Shown here piece after piece: positions 38,300-48,318 of a DNA stretch of 64,000 nt. Made by a program: the position numbers and the translations under genes. The notes under the pieces are model-generated. The model ran no database searches and had not been told where the DNA came from. It saw nothing but the letters and a program-made list of their open reading frames with translations. The DNA is taken from positions 1 to 64,000 of the forward strand of contig NZ_BMBS01000002.1 of assembly GCF_014634805.1 (NCBI RefSeq), written 5' to 3'. This stretch comes from Leuconostoc falkenbergense. GTDB lineage: Bacteria; Bacillota; Bacilli; Lactobacillales; Lactobacillaceae. Position 1 is the stretch's first letter; each line of letters opens with the position of its first letter.

Positions 38300-38965
38300 C
38301 TAATCTCCCGCTATTATCTCTGACAAAATGCTTTTGAAAAATGGTTGTCCATCAACATTGCCTGTTACTGCGTCTACTGCGCGTTCTGGATGTGGCATCA
38401 TGCCAAAGACATTGCCCCGTTCATTCATAATGCCAGCGATGTCATGTGCCGAACCATTAGGATTTTGAGCATAACGGAAAACAATTTGATGATTATCTTC
38501 CAGTTGCGCTAATGTTGCGTCATCAGCATAGTAATTACCTTCACCGTGAGCAATTGGAATCATAATTGATTCTGTTTCATAGGCATTTGTGAACGCTGTA
38601 TTTGGATTTTCAATCAACAGCTCAACATCTTCACAAATAAAACCCGGTACCTTGTTAACTTGCAATTGACCAGGTAACAAACCAGCTTCAGTCAAAATTT
38701 GGAATCCGTTGCAGACACCCACCACTAATTTACCATCGTTAGCCGCTTGAATAACGGCCGCCATGATTGGCGAAAACTTTGCAATGGCGCCAGTTCTCAA
38801 ATAGTCACCGTAGGCAAAACCACCTGGTAAAAAGACGGCGTCAAAGTCATTGAGGTCGTTATTATCAGCTGAAAGGATTTCGGCGTCAATACCAAAATCT
38901 TGCAAAGCATATAACATATCAAAATCGCAATTTGATCCTGGAAATCTAATTACTGCTGCTTTCAT
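38300..38965 (-). CDS. purQ: FGAM synthase glutaminase subunit PurQ
   Basis: Class I glutamine amidotransferase supplying ammonia to PurL. In 221 residues it has [21 protein letters not shown], the nucleophile Cys in [10 protein letters not shown], and the His-x-Glu pair in [10 protein letters not shown]. It overlaps purS by 4 bp. Typical length. Confidence 0.97.
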   Translation of the reverse strand: MKAAVIRFPGSNCDFDMLYALQDFGIDAEILSADNNDLNDFDAVFLPGGFAYGDYLRTGAIAKFSPIMAAVIQAANDGKLVVGVCNGFQILTEAGLLPGQLQVNKVPGFICEDVELLIENPNTAFTNAYETESIMIPIAHGEGNYYADDATLAQLEDNHQIVFRYAQNPNGSAHDIAGIMNERGNVFGMMPHPERAVDAVTGNVDGQPFFKSILSEIIAGD

Positions 38966-39231
38966 AAGGTTGCCTCGTCTTCATTGACAATGGATAAATC
39001 AAAACGGTAGGTTTCTGTATTTTGGTTAATTAAAAGTGAATCGGTAAAACTTTTCACTTCAGCAGTTGCCGCTTCAACATCTCGTGCATCCAATTTCACT
39101 TCGAAATACTTACCCTGTGATACTTGCGAAATACCAGTGTAATCCAGTCGTGTCAGGGCTGATTTGATGACCTCACCTTGTGGATCAAGAATTGATGGCT
39201 TATAGGTAACATAAATTTTGGCTAAGTACAT
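38962..39231 (-). CDS. purS: FGAM synthase subunit PurS
   Basis: Small structural subunit bridging PurL and PurQ. The 89-residue protein starts [20 protein letters not shown], the family's usual opening, and has the [16 protein letters not shown] strand. It lies 2 bp after purC and overlaps purQ by 4 bp. Confidence 0.96.
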   Translation of the reverse strand: MYLAKIYVTYKPSILDPQGEVIKSALTRLDYTGISQVSQGKYFEVKLDARDVEAATAEVKSFTDSLLINQNTETYRFDLSIVNEDEATL

Positions 39232-39233
39232 GT

Positions 39234-39983
39234 TTATTTCTCCAATTTTTCTAAACGCTGTAATACTTCACGATAACCGACCGTCAAATCACCTTTGTGT
39301 TGGCGGAATATGTCTTTATCAAGTGATTGACCACTTGTTTTGTCAACCAAACGCATATTATCTGGTGACAATTCATCCGCGAGAATCATATTGCCATCAG
39401 CTCTTCGACCAAATTCCAGCTTGAAGTCAATCAGCTCAATATTAATTTCTGCAAACCGACGTCTCAATATATCGTTGATTTCAGCGCTTTTCAAGCGAAG
39501 CGATTTAATTTCTTCAGCTGTTGCGTAATGCAAAGCAATAAGTTGTGAATCGTTAATAAATGGATCATCCAAAGCATCTGATTTATAGTAAAATTCTTGC
39601 ACAATTGGTGTTAACTCAGTCATGCTCGCGACACCAAATCGACTGACAAAATGACCTGAAGCAAAATTTCGCACCACGACTTCAACGGGAATGATATCTA
39701 ATTTTTCAACCAACTCATCCGTTTCTGAGATGTGTTTTAAATAATGCGTTGCAACGCCATGTTGATGGAGGTGCTTGAATAAGAGATAGGAAATTGCACT
39801 ATTAAGGCGGCCTTTATCAGAAATATTTTCATGAACTTTACCATTTAAAGCTGTTGCTTGGTTTGTATCATGTAACCACAAAATATCTGCCTGACTTGTC
39901 CAATAAACAGATTTAGCCTTTCCTTGATACTTCAAATCACCACGTGTTATCGTTTGATTGTTATAGTCTGTTACGTTGTTCAT
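39234..39983 (-). CDS. purC: SAICAR synthetase
   Basis: Joins aspartate to CAIR using ATP. The 249-residue protein starts QGKAKSVYWTS and has DRGRLNS-like KGRLNSAISYLLFKHL, the substrate motif VVVRNFASGHFVSRFG and DFKLEFGR. The N-terminus is about 10 residues longer than usual and overlaps the end of purK by 23 bp. A GGGG ribosome site inside purK supports this start. Confidence 0.95.
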   Translation of the reverse strand: MNNVTDYNNQTITRGDLKYQGKAKSVYWTSQADILWLHDTNQATALNGKVHENISDKGRLNSAISYLLFKHLHQHGVATHYLKHISETDELVEKLDIIPVEVVVRNFASGHFVSRFGVASMTELTPIVQEFYYKSDALDDPFINDSQLIALHYATAEEIKSLRLKSAEINDILRRRFAEINIELIDFKLEFGRRADGNMILADELSPDNMRLVDKTSGQSLDKDIFRQHKGDLTVGYREVLQRLEKLEK

Positions 39984-41076
39984 GTTGTTTACCCCATGCG
40001 ATTAATGCTTGCCCGTTTTCATCACCTAGCACCGTAATGTGTCCCATTTTACGATCTGCCTTGATCGTTGCCTTGCCGTAATCATGAAAATGCCATTCTG
40101 GATGATTTTTAAAATCGGCCTTTGCCTGCGTCAATTCATCACCTAATAAATTCAACATTGTTGCTGGCTGCGTTAACGTAATCTCTGGCAGTGGCAATCC
40201 TACAATGCTTCGAATATGACCTTCGAATTGAGAAACATTGGTTGCTTCAATAGTAAAGTGCCCTGAATTATGAGGCCGTGGGGCCAACTCGTTTACCCAA
40301 ACTTCCTCGTCATTGACAAATAATTCAATACCCAAAATACCACGCAAATCAATTTTTTTAGCAATTTGATGAGCAATCTCGATGATCTTTTTGCGCAATG
40401 TGCTAGAAATTTTAGCAGGAACGGTTGTGTACTTTAAAATATGATTTTGATGCACATTTTCTGCAATTGGCCATGTCGTTATTTGTCCATCATGAGAACG
40501 AGAAACCATGATACTAACCTCTTGCTTAAAATTGACCAGTGTTTCCAAGATTAGTCGACCACCTGGAAAATTATCAGCTAATTGTGATGCTTCGAATGGT
40601 GTATTAAGTTGCCATTGACCATGCCCATCATAACCACCACTAACCGTTTTTAAAATTGAAGGCGTCGTTACCGTTTTCAGCTGTTCAGCTGAATCAATTA
40701 TTTGAAATGGTGCGACTGGCACACCTGCTTCATCACGAATAAACGTTTTTTCTGCTATGCGATCACTGGTAATTCTTAACAAATCAACCCCTTGTGGCAA
40801 AATTTTTGAGGCATACTTTTCCAAAACATCGCGATCAACGTTTTCAAATTCATAAGTTAGCACGTCACTGCGACTAGCTAGAATTTTTAGGGCACTCACA
40901 TCGTCATAGCTTGCGATAATTTGATCATCTGCTACCTGCCCTGCTGGAGACTGTGGTGTTGGATCAAGCACAATGACAGTGTAACCCATTGGTTTTGCAG
41001 CCAATGCCATCATACGCCCAAGTTGCCCACCACCAATGATACCAATGGTTGCTGGTGGTAAAATACTATGCGTCAT
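39961..41076 (-). CDS. purK: N5-carboxyaminoimidazole ribonucleotide synthase
   Basis: ATP-grasp enzyme that carboxylates AIR at N5. In 371 residues it has the N-terminal [17 protein letters not shown], the ATP-grasp region around [14 protein letters not shown], and the C-terminal metal-binding [11 protein letters not shown]. It overlaps purE by 4 bp and purC by 23 bp. Confidence 0.96.
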   Translation of the reverse strand: MTHSILPPATIGIIGGGQLGRMMALAAKPMGYTVIVLDPTPQSPAGQVADDQIIASYDDVSALKILASRSDVLTYEFENVDRDVLEKYASKILPQGVDLLRITSDRIAEKTFIRDEAGVPVAPFQIIDSAEQLKTVTTPSILKTVSGGYDGHGQWQLNTPFEASQLADNFPGGRLILETLVNFKQEVSIMVSRSHDGQITTWPIAENVHQNHILKYTTVPAKISSTLRKKIIEIAHQIAKKIDLRGILGIELFVNDEEVWVNELAPRPHNSGHFTIEATNVSQFEGHIRSIVGLPLPEITLTQPATMLNLLGDELTQAKADFKNHPEWHFHDYGKATIKADRKMGHITVLGDENGQALIAWGKQHEQRNRL

Positions 41077-41558
41077 TTCAACTCCTTTTCACTGTCAACT
41101 GAATGTTGTGTTTGAGCTTGCCTGAAGTTAGTCAACTTGGCCAATACTTCATCATCAGATAATGCGATTATTTGGGCTGCCAAAATGGCTGCATTTTTAG
41201 CACCAGCATCACCAATTGCAACTGTTGCAACGGGAACGCCTGCTGGCATTTGAACAATCGATAACAACGAATCAATGCCGTTTAAAGCATGTGATTTCAT
41301 AGGAACACCAATCACTGGTAAGGTGGTGTTAGCAGCTAGCATACCTGGTAAATGTGCAGCGCCACCCGCACCAGCAATAATGACTTGAAAATGATTATCG
41401 CGTGCTTTTTCAGCAAAATTTTGTAAATGTACGGGCATACGGTGAGCTGAAATCACGTGCTTTTCGTAGCTAACACCCAACTCTTTTAAAAGCATGACTG
41501 TTTGCTTCATGCTTTCCCAATCACTGGTTGACCCCATTACAACGGCTACTTGTGTCAT
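41073..41558 (-). CDS. purE: N5-CAIR mutase
   Basis: Converts N5-CAIR to CAIR. The 161-residue class I PurE has [10 protein letters not shown], the active-site SAHRMP and [11 protein letters not shown] loops. First gene of the purine operon, with TTTTTCTCC (AGAAAAA/GGAGAAAAA on the minus strand) as the ribosome site. About 250 bp of regulatory DNA separates it from glnA. Confidence 0.97.
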   Translation of the reverse strand: MTQVAVVMGSTSDWESMKQTVMLLKELGVSYEKHVISAHRMPVHLQNFAEKARDNHFQVIIAGAGGAAHLPGMLAANTTLPVIGVPMKSHALNGIDSLLSIVQMPAGVPVATVAIGDAGAKNAAILAAQIIALSDDEVLAKLTNFRQAQTQHSVDSEKELK

Positions 41559-41602
41559 TTTTTCTCCATTCTTTTTAGTTCCGCATCACTAATCATTCGT
41601 TT

Positions 41603-41632
41603 ATGATACTAATTTAACAAATTTTCAATCAA
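41603..41632 (-). promoter_or_regulatory. purE operon promoter
   Basis: Minus strand: -35 TTGATT (41627-41632), 18-bp spacer, -10 TATCAT (41603-41608). The PurBox candidate lies about 85 bp upstream of the expected start, a position like that used by the activator PurR of lactococci. Confidence 0.65.
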
Positions 41633-41674
41633 TTGTGTTCGTTTTAAAATAAGAATTTTCACAGTTTATTGTTT

Positions 41675-41729
41675 ATAGTTCGCTTTTTGCTGGATTTTTA
41701 CGCATTTTAACAAAAATAACCGAATGTTA
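41675..41729 (-). promoter_or_regulatory. PurBox-like sites upstream of purE
   Basis: Minus-strand AAAAGCGAACTAT (41675-41687) matches AWWWCCGAACWWT at 12 of 13 positions. Plus-strand ATAACCGAATGTT (41717-41729) matches 11 of 13 in the opposite orientation. The PurR regulator gene is not in the window. Confidence 0.6.
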
Positions 41730-41733
41730 AGTT

Positions 41734-41747
41734 TATTAGCGCTTTCA
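41734..41747 (-). promoter_or_regulatory. Near-consensus cre (CcpA) site
   Basis: Minus-strand TGAAAGCGCTAATA matches the cre consensus TGNAANCGNTNNCA except one base. It lies between the glnA terminator and the PurBoxes, about 140 bp upstream of the pur start site; which gene it serves is unclear. Confidence 0.4.
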
Positions 41748-41777
41748 AAAACAATTTAAAATACATTTTTTTGAGCA

Positions 41778-41806
41778 CAAAAAAAAAGCGACAAGCGCTT
41801 TTTAAA
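41778..41806 (-). terminator. glnRA terminator
   Basis: Minus-strand stem AAAAAGCG / CGCTTTTT around a 5-nt loop (41791-41795), continuing into nine T. Directly after the glnA stop. Confidence 0.88.
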
Positions 41807-41815
41807 ATAATTATT

Positions 41816-43162
41816 TTAGTAATTTTCAAGATAAGAATCTGTTTCCCATTCAGAAACAAACTGACGATATGATGTGTATTCAATCTTCTTTGCTTCAATG
41901 AACTTGTCTGCAATATGTTCTCCGATGGCTGAACGAACAACGTCGTCAGCTGCTAACTCACGGACGGCTGCCAACAAAGTGTCTGGCAAATCTGTAATGC
42001 CAGCCTTTTCACGTTCAACCTCATCCATCAAATAAATGTTTTTATCGACTGAAGCCAAAGGCTCTAGTTCACGCTTGATACCATCCAATCCCGAAGCCAA
42101 AATGGCTGCTAAAGCAGTATATGGATTAGCTGTTGGATCAACTGAACGTAGTTCCAAACGTGTTGAATTGCCACGTGAAGCTGGAACTCGAACCATTGGT
42201 GAACGATTTGATGCTGACCATGCAACATAAACAGGTGCTTCAAATCCTGGTGTTAGGCGCTTGTAAGAATTAACTGTTGGGTTTGCAAGTGCTGTAAACG
42301 CAGTCGCATGTTCCAAAATACCACCCAAGAAATTATAGGCTGTTTTTGACAAGCCCATTTCATCTGACGTATCAACAAACGAATTACCATCTTTAGTAAA
42401 TAGTGACATGTTAGTGTGCATACCCGATCCGTTGATACCGGCAACAGGCTTAGGCATAAAGGTTGCATAGTAACCATTCTTACGTGCAATCGTTTTAACA
42501 ACCAACTTAAATGTCTGAATATTGTCAGCTGCTTCAAGGGCTGACGCATATTTAAAGTCCACTTCATGTTGACCTTCAGCGACTTCGTGGTGAGCAGCTT
42601 CAATTTCAAAGCCCATTTTTTCCAAAGTCAAAACAATTTCACGACGAACATTTTCGCCCATATCCAATGGTGCTAAGTCAAAATAGCCACCTTTGTCATT
42701 TAATTCAGTAGTTGGGTTGCCTTTTTCATCGAGTTTGAACAAGAAAAACTCAGGTTCTGTACCAACGTTAAATGCCGTAAATCCAGCTTCACGTGCATCA
42801 GCTAGTACTGAACGTAGTGCATGACGTGGATCTCCCGCAAATGGCTCACGATCAGAAGTGTAAATATCTGCAATTAGACGGGCAACTTTACCACCATGAC
42901 CATCTGTTTCCCAAGGGAAAATCATAAATGTCGATAAATCTGGGTAAAGGTACATATCTGATTCATTGATACGAACAAAGCCCTCGATTGATGAACCATC
43001 AAACATCAAATTGTTGTCAAGTACTTTATCTAATTGAGACGTTGGTACTTCAACGTTTTTAATCGCACCAAGTACATCAGTAAATGTCACCCGAATGAAT
43101 TCCACATTTTCATCAACAACGATCTGTTTAATTTCTTCTTTGGTAAATGTTTTGCGAGCCAT
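41816..43162 (-). CDS. glnA: Glutamine synthetase, type I
   Basis: ATP-dependent amidation of glutamate. The 448-residue length and the lack of an adenylylation-type insertion fit the GSI-alpha group, which is feedback-inhibited and signals through GlnR. Visible motifs are the opening [20 protein letters not shown] near residue 55, the ATP region [12 protein letters not shown] and the C-terminal RxxGE-like segment. It is 12 bp after glnR and ends at a strong terminator. Confidence 0.97.
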   Translation of the reverse strand: MARKTFTKEEIKQIVVDENVEFIRVTFTDVLGAIKNVEVPTSQLDKVLDNNLMFDGSSIEGFVRINESDMYLYPDLSTFMIFPWETDGHGGKVARLIADIYTSDREPFAGDPRHALRSVLADAREAGFTAFNVGTEPEFFLFKLDEKGNPTTELNDKGGYFDLAPLDMGENVRREIVLTLEKMGFEIEAAHHEVAEGQHEVDFKYASALEAADNIQTFKLVVKTIARKNGYYATFMPKPVAGINGSGMHTNMSLFTKDGNSFVDTSDEMGLSKTAYNFLGGILEHATAFTALANPTVNSYKRLTPGFEAPVYVAWSASNRSPMVRVPASRGNSTRLELRSVDPTANPYTALAAILASGLDGIKRELEPLASVDKNIYLMDEVEREKAGITDLPDTLLAAVRELAADDVVRSAIGEHIADKFIEAKKIEYTSYRQFVSEWETDSYLENY

Positions 43163-43174
43163 GATTTTCCTTCC

Positions 43175-43516
43175 TTAACGAGCCCCGAATCGCCCAATTT
43201 GAGCGAATTCTTTCTGTAATGAACGACGTAGTGCTGATTCCGAATCTTGTTTTTCTTGTGCTTTGCGGTGTTGTTTGGCGAATATTTCTTGAATATCTTT
43301 GATAGAATCACCCGAATCCAAAAAATCACGAATAGCTAATAATCGATCAACATCATTTAGTGAAAATCGGCGCTGACCACCTTTACCACGTCCTGGTGTG
43401 ATTAAGTTTTGCTGCTCATAATACCGTATTTGACGGTCAGTCAGTAACGTCAATTCACGAACTGTACCAATTGTTAAAATCGATAGATTACGTCTTAACT
43501 CACGTTCGCTCATCAC
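43175..43516 (-). CDS. glnR: GlnR, MerR-family nitrogen repressor
   Basis: A 113-residue regulator with an N-terminal MerR winged helix (GTVRELTLLTDRQIRYYEQQ, then FSLNDVDRLLAIRDF) and a short C-terminal tail (about 85-113) that senses feedback-inhibited glutamine synthetase in Bacillus. AAGGGG precedes the ATG. The promoter carries a near-perfect GlnR box, so autoregulation is expected, as in other glnRA operons. Confidence 0.95.
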   Translation of the reverse strand: MMSERELRRNLSILTIGTVRELTLLTDRQIRYYEQQNLITPGRGKGGQRRFSLNDVDRLLAIRDFLDSGDSIKDIQEIFAKQHRKAQEKQDSESALRRSLQKEFAQIGRFGAR

Positions 43517-43542
43517 AATACCCCTTCGCTTAAGATACTTTT

Positions 43543-43594
43543 ATTTTATACGAAATTTTAGTTGTTTGCAAATATATGTCAGGAAACCTAACAT
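43543..43594 (-). promoter_or_regulatory. glnRA promoter with GlnR box
   Basis: Minus strand: -35 TTGCAA (43566-43571), 17-bp spacer, -10 TAAAAT (43543-43548). The sequence ATGTCAGGAAACCTAACAT (43576-43594) matches TGTNA-N7-TNACA fully and lies just upstream of the -35. Confidence 0.88.
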
Positions 43595-43635
43595 ATATTT
43601 TTTTATTATACCAATTAATTTTTATCATTATTAAA

Positions 43636-43666
43636 GAAAAAGGTAAGGGCACAATCGTCCTTACCT
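43636..43666 (-). terminator. Sortase gene terminator
   Basis: Minus-strand stem GGTAAGG / CCTTACC (43659-43665 and 43642-43648) followed by TTTTTC. Confidence 0.85.
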
Positions 43667-43674
43667 AAAAAGTG

Positions 43675-44667
43675 TTATTTTGTACCACCCTGATCACCAT
43701 TGGCACCCTCTTCAACACCTGGGTTCCACCAACTCACACGAGCATTGGTGTTATAAACCTGTAAGTTAAATCTCGAAACAACGCTTTGCGGGGCGTTTTT
43801 CCAAGTATAAGTGTGCTTCAAATCTGCGTGGGTAATAATACGATACTGAGTTGAGGGAAATAAGCAACTAATGATTGTTAACTGCGCGTTTTTTGTTGGA
43901 TCCAAAACCGAGACATCTGTATTCTTAACAGCATCTTGCCCTGTAATCTCATATTGGTATAAGCCTTTATTGTTTGCCAACAGAACTGATGTGCCATTCA
44001 ACCATGATGATCCCTTTAATTGACCATTAGTGAGATAAGGTGCATTTTGATTAATGACTTGTTGCAAGCCACTAAATCCAGTCACACCATCATTGAAATT
44101 ATGTGCTGCCAAACCATAGTTTCCTTGACCCATCACTGGTACTTTAGTGCCATCTGGGTCTTGACTAGAGCGGTTGGCGTAATCAGCCCCCAAATTCAAC
44201 CCAGCATCACTATAAGCATCATTATAGATTGGCAACAAAATATTACGACTTGGAATCGACACAAAACCTTGTTTTTCAAAGCCCTTGGCGGCATTTCGCA
44301 TTACCATTTTCCTAATTGTGGCACGTGAAACCGTAGATGATGATGCTTTTTTGTCTGCTACTTGTCGTTCATGGTGCTGAACAGGTTTCAAAATAGCAGT
44401 TTTAACGCCTAATATATTTTGTTGATAAACATAGGTACCACCGAGGTATGCTAGTAAAATAATGCATGCACCAATTAAACCATCATAGATAAGTTGGCGT
44501 GGTTTGAATTTGTGATGACGCAAACGAGTTATCAATAAGCGACAAATAGCAACCAGCAAGAAAGCCACCACGAAAACGGCAACATAAGTCGCAATTTGAT
44601 GAGCTAATTGATGAGGAACTTGACTGTCATTTAGCGTAGCTGCTAAATTATTTGGTAATATTATCAT
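43675..44667 (-). CDS. Sortase family membrane transpeptidase
   Basis: Cell-wall anchoring enzyme. The 330-residue protein has two predicted N-terminal membrane helices (about 25-45 and 60-80), a linker and a sortase domain (about 130-285) with His189 in LAAHNF, Cys268 in LTIISCLF and Arg276 in QYRIITH. The two-helix N-terminus and 45-residue tail after the catalytic core (ending EEGANGDQGGTK) are longer than in classical SrtA. Class cannot be fixed by eye. It lies 20 bp after polA, so may be cotranscribed. Confidence 0.88.
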   Translation of the reverse strand: MIILPNNLAATLNDSQVPHQLAHQIATYVAVFVVAFLLVAICRLLITRLRHHKFKPRQLIYDGLIGACIILLAYLGGTYVYQQNILGVKTAILKPVQHHERQVADKKASSSTVSRATIRKMVMRNAAKGFEKQGFVSIPSRNILLPIYNDAYSDAGLNLGADYANRSSQDPDGTKVPVMGQGNYGLAAHNFNDGVTGFSGLQQVINQNAPYLTNGQLKGSSWLNGTSVLLANNKGLYQYEITGQDAVKNTDVSVLDPTKNAQLTIISCLFPSTQYRIITHADLKHTYTWKNAPQSVVSRFNLQVYNTNARVSWWNPGVEEGANGDQGGTK

Positions 44668-44687
44668 GATAATCCTATACTTTTCTG

Positions 44688-47372
44688 TTACTTAGCATCA
44701 TACCATGTGGCGCCAGAATGACTTTCCACTTTCAAAGGTACATCTAATGACACTGCTGAATCCATCACACTGGTAATGATTTCTGATAATGCATCAATTT
44801 CACTAGATGGGGCTTCAAAAATTAATTCATCGTGTACCTGTAATAGCATGCGTGCTTGGAAGTGATGCGCTTTTAATGCATCATTAACTTTAATCATAGC
44901 GATTTTGATGATATCAGCAGCTGATCCTTGAATCGGTGAATTCATGGCAGTCCGCTCGGCAAAAGAACGCAAATTAAAGTTTTTCGCATTAATATCTGGC
45001 AAGTAACGACGACGATGAGCAATTGTTTCGACATAGCCATGATCGTGCGCAAATTGTTTGATTTGATTCATCCAATCATGTATTTGAGGAAACTCTTGAA
45101 AATAAGTATCAATAAATCGCTTGGCTTCAGCTCGAGAAATGCCCAAATTATTAGCCAGACCGAAGTCAGATATACCATAAACGATTCCAAAATTAACTGC
45201 TTTAGCAGTTCGTCTCATAAGTGGATCAACGACGGCATCATTTGGCAAACCAAATACAGCTCGTGCAGTTTCCGCATGAATATCTTCGCCATTCAAAAAT
45301 GCTTTTTGCATATTAGCATCCCCTGTCACATGTGCCAACACACGAAGCTCAATTTGAGAATAGTCGGCACCAAAAATTTGCCAATTTGGTTCACTTGGAA
45401 TAAACGCCGTGCGAATTAAACGTCCTTCTTCTGAGCGCATTGGAATATTTTGAAGATTGGGGTCAACAGATGATAATCTTCCTGTTTGAGTGAGCGTTTG
45501 CAAGAATCGGGTGTGGATTTTACTATCTTCTGGATAAATGACTGACAGTAAACCATCAATGTAAGTAGATTTAAGTTTAGCCAGCTGACGATACTGCAAT
45601 ATGTGATCCACAATCGGTGCTTGTGGGGCCAACTTTTCAAGAACATCAATTGCCGTAGAATAACCTGTTTTCGTTTTTTTGATAACTGGCAATCCCATTT
45701 TTTCAAATAACAGCACACCGAGCTGTTTAGGTGAGTTTAAATTGATTTTTTCTCCCGCCTCAATATAGATAGCTGACTGAATATCTTCAATACGTTGCGC
45801 TAAATCACGTCCTCTTTCTTGTAAATATTCTGGGTTAACTTTAATTCCTTGAAACTCCATATTAGCTAATACATGTGCTAATGGTAACTCAATGTCCGTA
45901 TATAAATGAGTCTGTTGATGTTCATTTAATGCTGAAAAAGTTGGCTCTTCTAATGCCATCAACGCATTTGCTTTGTTAGCAATATGCATCAAAACTCGAC
46001 CACTATCTGAAGGTATCTTAAATTTAGCGCCCTTGCCATAGACTTCTTCATCAGGAGTGAGATAAATGTCAAATCGTTGCGCTAATGTCGCAAACACATT
46101 GTCATTATCAACAGTATCCAGTAAATATGCCGCGAGCAAAAAGTCAAAATTAACACCAGTTAATTTCAAGCCTAAACGCTTAAATAAGACTAATTGCGCC
46201 TTGACATTGAAAACATTTTTTTGAATTTTATCGTTTTCAACCAACGTTTTGAGTTCGGACTGCTGTAATAATGACACATCTCGGCTACCATAATACCCGA
46301 CAGCAGCATTTCCAATCACAAAGCCAATCATCTCGCCAGCATGATAATCTTCGCCGACATATTCAATATGGAGCGCAACTTTGTCCCCTAACATACTCAA
46401 AGCGCATAAATTACTGTCTTTTAATTCAACAACTTGTACACTCTTCTCACCAACCGTATCGTCTCCGGCAATTTGCCCCGAACGTTTTAGTGCTTTAATT
46501 TTAGCTAATTGTTGCTTAAAATCTAATTTCTCATAAAAAGGAATGAGAGCATCATAATCAACACCGCGATATTCAATCTCTTCCAATGGTAATTCAAGAT
46601 CAGCCGCTGTTAAAATCGTCGCTAGTTGACGTGCTCGAAAAGCTTGATCGCGATCATTTATCAGATTTTCTTTCATTTTAGACGGCTTCATGCCATCAAT
46701 ATAGGCATACAGATTATCCAAGTCATGGTACTCTGCTAGTAACTTAAGCGCCGTTTTCTCACCGACTTTTGTTACACCGGGATAATTATCAGAAGTATCA
46801 CCAGTCAAAGCTTTTTTTTCAATAATTTGGGCCGGCGTCAAATTGAATTTTTCTAGTATGTAATCCGGCGTATAGCGTTCAATTTCGGTCACACCTTTTT
46901 TGGTGACATTTACAGTAATGTTATCAGTCGCAAGTTGTATTAAATCTTGGTCACCAGTCACAATGGTCACTGAGTATCCAGCCGCCTCGCCTAAACGCGA
47001 ATATGTCCCAATAATGTCGTCTGCCTCAAGCCCTTCTTGTTGATAATTGCGCAGCCCATGGAGCGCGACCATTTCACGCAAATAAGGAAATTGTTCTAAA
47101 AATTCAGATGGTGTTTTAGAACGCCCATCTTTATAACTTGATAATAGTTCACCACGAAACGTCGTTTTACCAGAACCAGCATCCCAAGCCACTACTGCCA
47201 AATCAGGTTGCATCGGATCAACTATTTGATCCAAGAAATTGTTAAACGCAACTAGTGCATTAGTATGTAGGCCATCATGTGAAATCATACGGTCTAGTTG
47301 ATTATACATCGCATAAAAGGCTCGAAAAGCCAGTGAATTGCCATCAATTAATAAGAGTTTTTTATTGGTCAT
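44688..47372 (-). CDS. polA: DNA polymerase I
   Basis: Repair and Okazaki-fragment polymerase. The 894-residue protein has a 5' nuclease domain (about 1-290; DGNSLAFRAFYAM, DDIIGTYSRLGE), a 3'-5' exonuclease-like domain and a polymerase domain with DPNLQNIP, DYSQIELR and VHDELIFE. The exonuclease domain lacks the first catalytic Asp-x-Glu (it reads LHIEYVG), so proofreading is probably absent, as in Bacillus-type enzymes. TATAAT at 47446-47451 likely starts the transcript. Confidence 0.97.
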   Translation of the reverse strand: MTNKKLLLIDGNSLAFRAFYAMYNQLDRMISHDGLHTNALVAFNNFLDQIVDPMQPDLAVVAWDAGSGKTTFRGELLSSYKDGRSKTPSEFLEQFPYLREMVALHGLRNYQQEGLEADDIIGTYSRLGEAAGYSVTIVTGDQDLIQLATDNITVNVTKKGVTEIERYTPDYILEKFNLTPAQIIEKKALTGDTSDNYPGVTKVGEKTALKLLAEYHDLDNLYAYIDGMKPSKMKENLINDRDQAFRARQLATILTAADLELPLEEIEYRGVDYDALIPFYEKLDFKQQLAKIKALKRSGQIAGDDTVGEKSVQVVELKDSNLCALSMLGDKVALHIEYVGEDYHAGEMIGFVIGNAAVGYYGSRDVSLLQQSELKTLVENDKIQKNVFNVKAQLVLFKRLGLKLTGVNFDFLLAAYLLDTVDNDNVFATLAQRFDIYLTPDEEVYGKGAKFKIPSDSGRVLMHIANKANALMALEEPTFSALNEHQQTHLYTDIELPLAHVLANMEFQGIKVNPEYLQERGRDLAQRIEDIQSAIYIEAGEKINLNSPKQLGVLLFEKMGLPVIKKTKTGYSTAIDVLEKLAPQAPIVDHILQYRQLAKLKSTYIDGLLSVIYPEDSKIHTRFLQTLTQTGRLSSVDPNLQNIPMRSEEGRLIRTAFIPSEPNWQIFGADYSQIELRVLAHVTGDANMQKAFLNGEDIHAETARAVFGLPNDAVVDPLMRRTAKAVNFGIVYGISDFGLANNLGISRAEAKRFIDTYFQEFPQIHDWMNQIKQFAHDHGYVETIAHRRRYLPDINAKNFNLRSFAERTAMNSPIQGSAADIIKIAMIKVNDALKAHHFQARMLLQVHDELIFEAPSSEIDALSEIITSVMDSAVSLDVPLKVESHSGATWYDAK

Positions 47373-47473
47373 TTGCTATCCATTCTGTTTTTCATTGTAA
47401 TGATATCTTCAAAAACAATGTAGTGAGATAATACCTATCCCAATTATTATACCATGTAATAATTTCCCAAATA

Positions 47474-47502
47474 AAAAAGCCCTAACGGGCTGATTTTTAT
47501 TT
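47474..47502 (-). terminator. Terminator after the BI-1 gene
   Basis: Minus-strand hairpin AGCCC/GGGCT around TAAC (47478-47491) followed by TTTTTTATTT. Confidence 0.88.
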
Positions 47503-47510
47503 TAAATAAA

Positions 47511-48233
47511 TTAGTCACGAGATCCACCGGCTGCAACACCAAAGATACGCAACAAAGCGAAGAACAAGTTCACAAAGTCTAAGTAGAGACGTAGCGCACC
47601 GTTAACTGCCAAGCCTGTTGTATCAGCTTGCCCAGCATATTGAGCGTACATAACCTTAAGGCTTTGGTTGTCATAAGCTGTATACAATGAGAAGACAAAG
47701 ACACTTGCCCAAGAAATCAGCAATGATACCATACCACTATAAAAGAACATGTTAACAACGGAAGCAATGACCAAGCCAATCAACAAACCAAACAAAATTG
47801 ATCCTAAGCCAGTCAAATCACGCTTTGTCACCATACCATATACAGCCATACCGCCAAAAACACCAGCAGCTGAAACAAATGCCATTAAGACTGATGCGCC
47901 AGTGTAGACTGCTAACAACAATCCGAGCGTTAAGCCTTCAATCACGGCAAACGCCATGAGCAATCCAAAAGCTTTAGCAGGATTTTTGAACGTTGCACGT
48001 CCAATCATTGTCATGATTAAAATTTGTACCCCGAACAGTGCTAACGTACCGATAATGTTACCAGCAATAAGACTATAAACTTGAGTCAAGAAAAAATTCT
48101 GAACAATAAACCCTGTAATCGCAGTCACAATGATAGCAATACCCATGAAACTATATGTTTGTCTAAAAAATGCTCTTAGCCCATCATCGATACCCGTCAC
48201 ATCGCGACGTGCATTCATATTAAAATTATCCAT
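47511..48233 (-). CDS. Bax inhibitor-1 / YccA (YetJ-like) membrane protein
   Basis: A 240-residue integral membrane protein with seven hydrophobic segments and the UPF0005/BI-1 pattern (AYDNQSLKVMYAQ near the sixth helix with the family's Asp, and ALRLYLDFVNLFFALLRIFG at the end). YetJ of Bacillus is a pH-sensitive calcium leak; the role here is inferred from the family. GGAGGAGG precedes the ATG. A dyad lies in its leader. Confidence 0.92.
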   Translation of the reverse strand: MDNFNMNARRDVTGIDDGLRAFFRQTYSFMGIAIIVTAITGFIVQNFFLTQVYSLIAGNIIGTLALFGVQILIMTMIGRATFKNPAKAFGLLMAFAVIEGLTLGLLLAVYTGASVLMAFVSAAGVFGGMAVYGMVTKRDLTGLGSILFGLLIGLVIASVVNMFFYSGMVSLLISWASVFVFSLYTAYDNQSLKVMYAQYAGQADTTGLAVNGALRLYLDFVNLFFALLRIFGVAAGGSRD

Positions 48234-48257
48234 TAATGCTTACCTCCTCCAATTAGC

Positions 48258-48295
48258 AAATACAACACCGTTGTATTTCAGTTATATCTATTATA
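48258..48295 (-). promoter_or_regulatory. BI-1 gene promoter with leader dyad
   Basis: Minus-strand TATAAT at 48290-48295. Downstream, in the 5' leader, is a perfect inverted repeat AAATACAAC (48258-48266) / GTTGTATTT (48270-48278) with a 3-bp centre. It is placed where a repressor would block early elongation or initiation. It has no T-run, so it is not a terminator. Confidence 0.5.
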
Positions 48296-48318
48296 TCAGA
48301 AAGGTCATTAAATAGACA

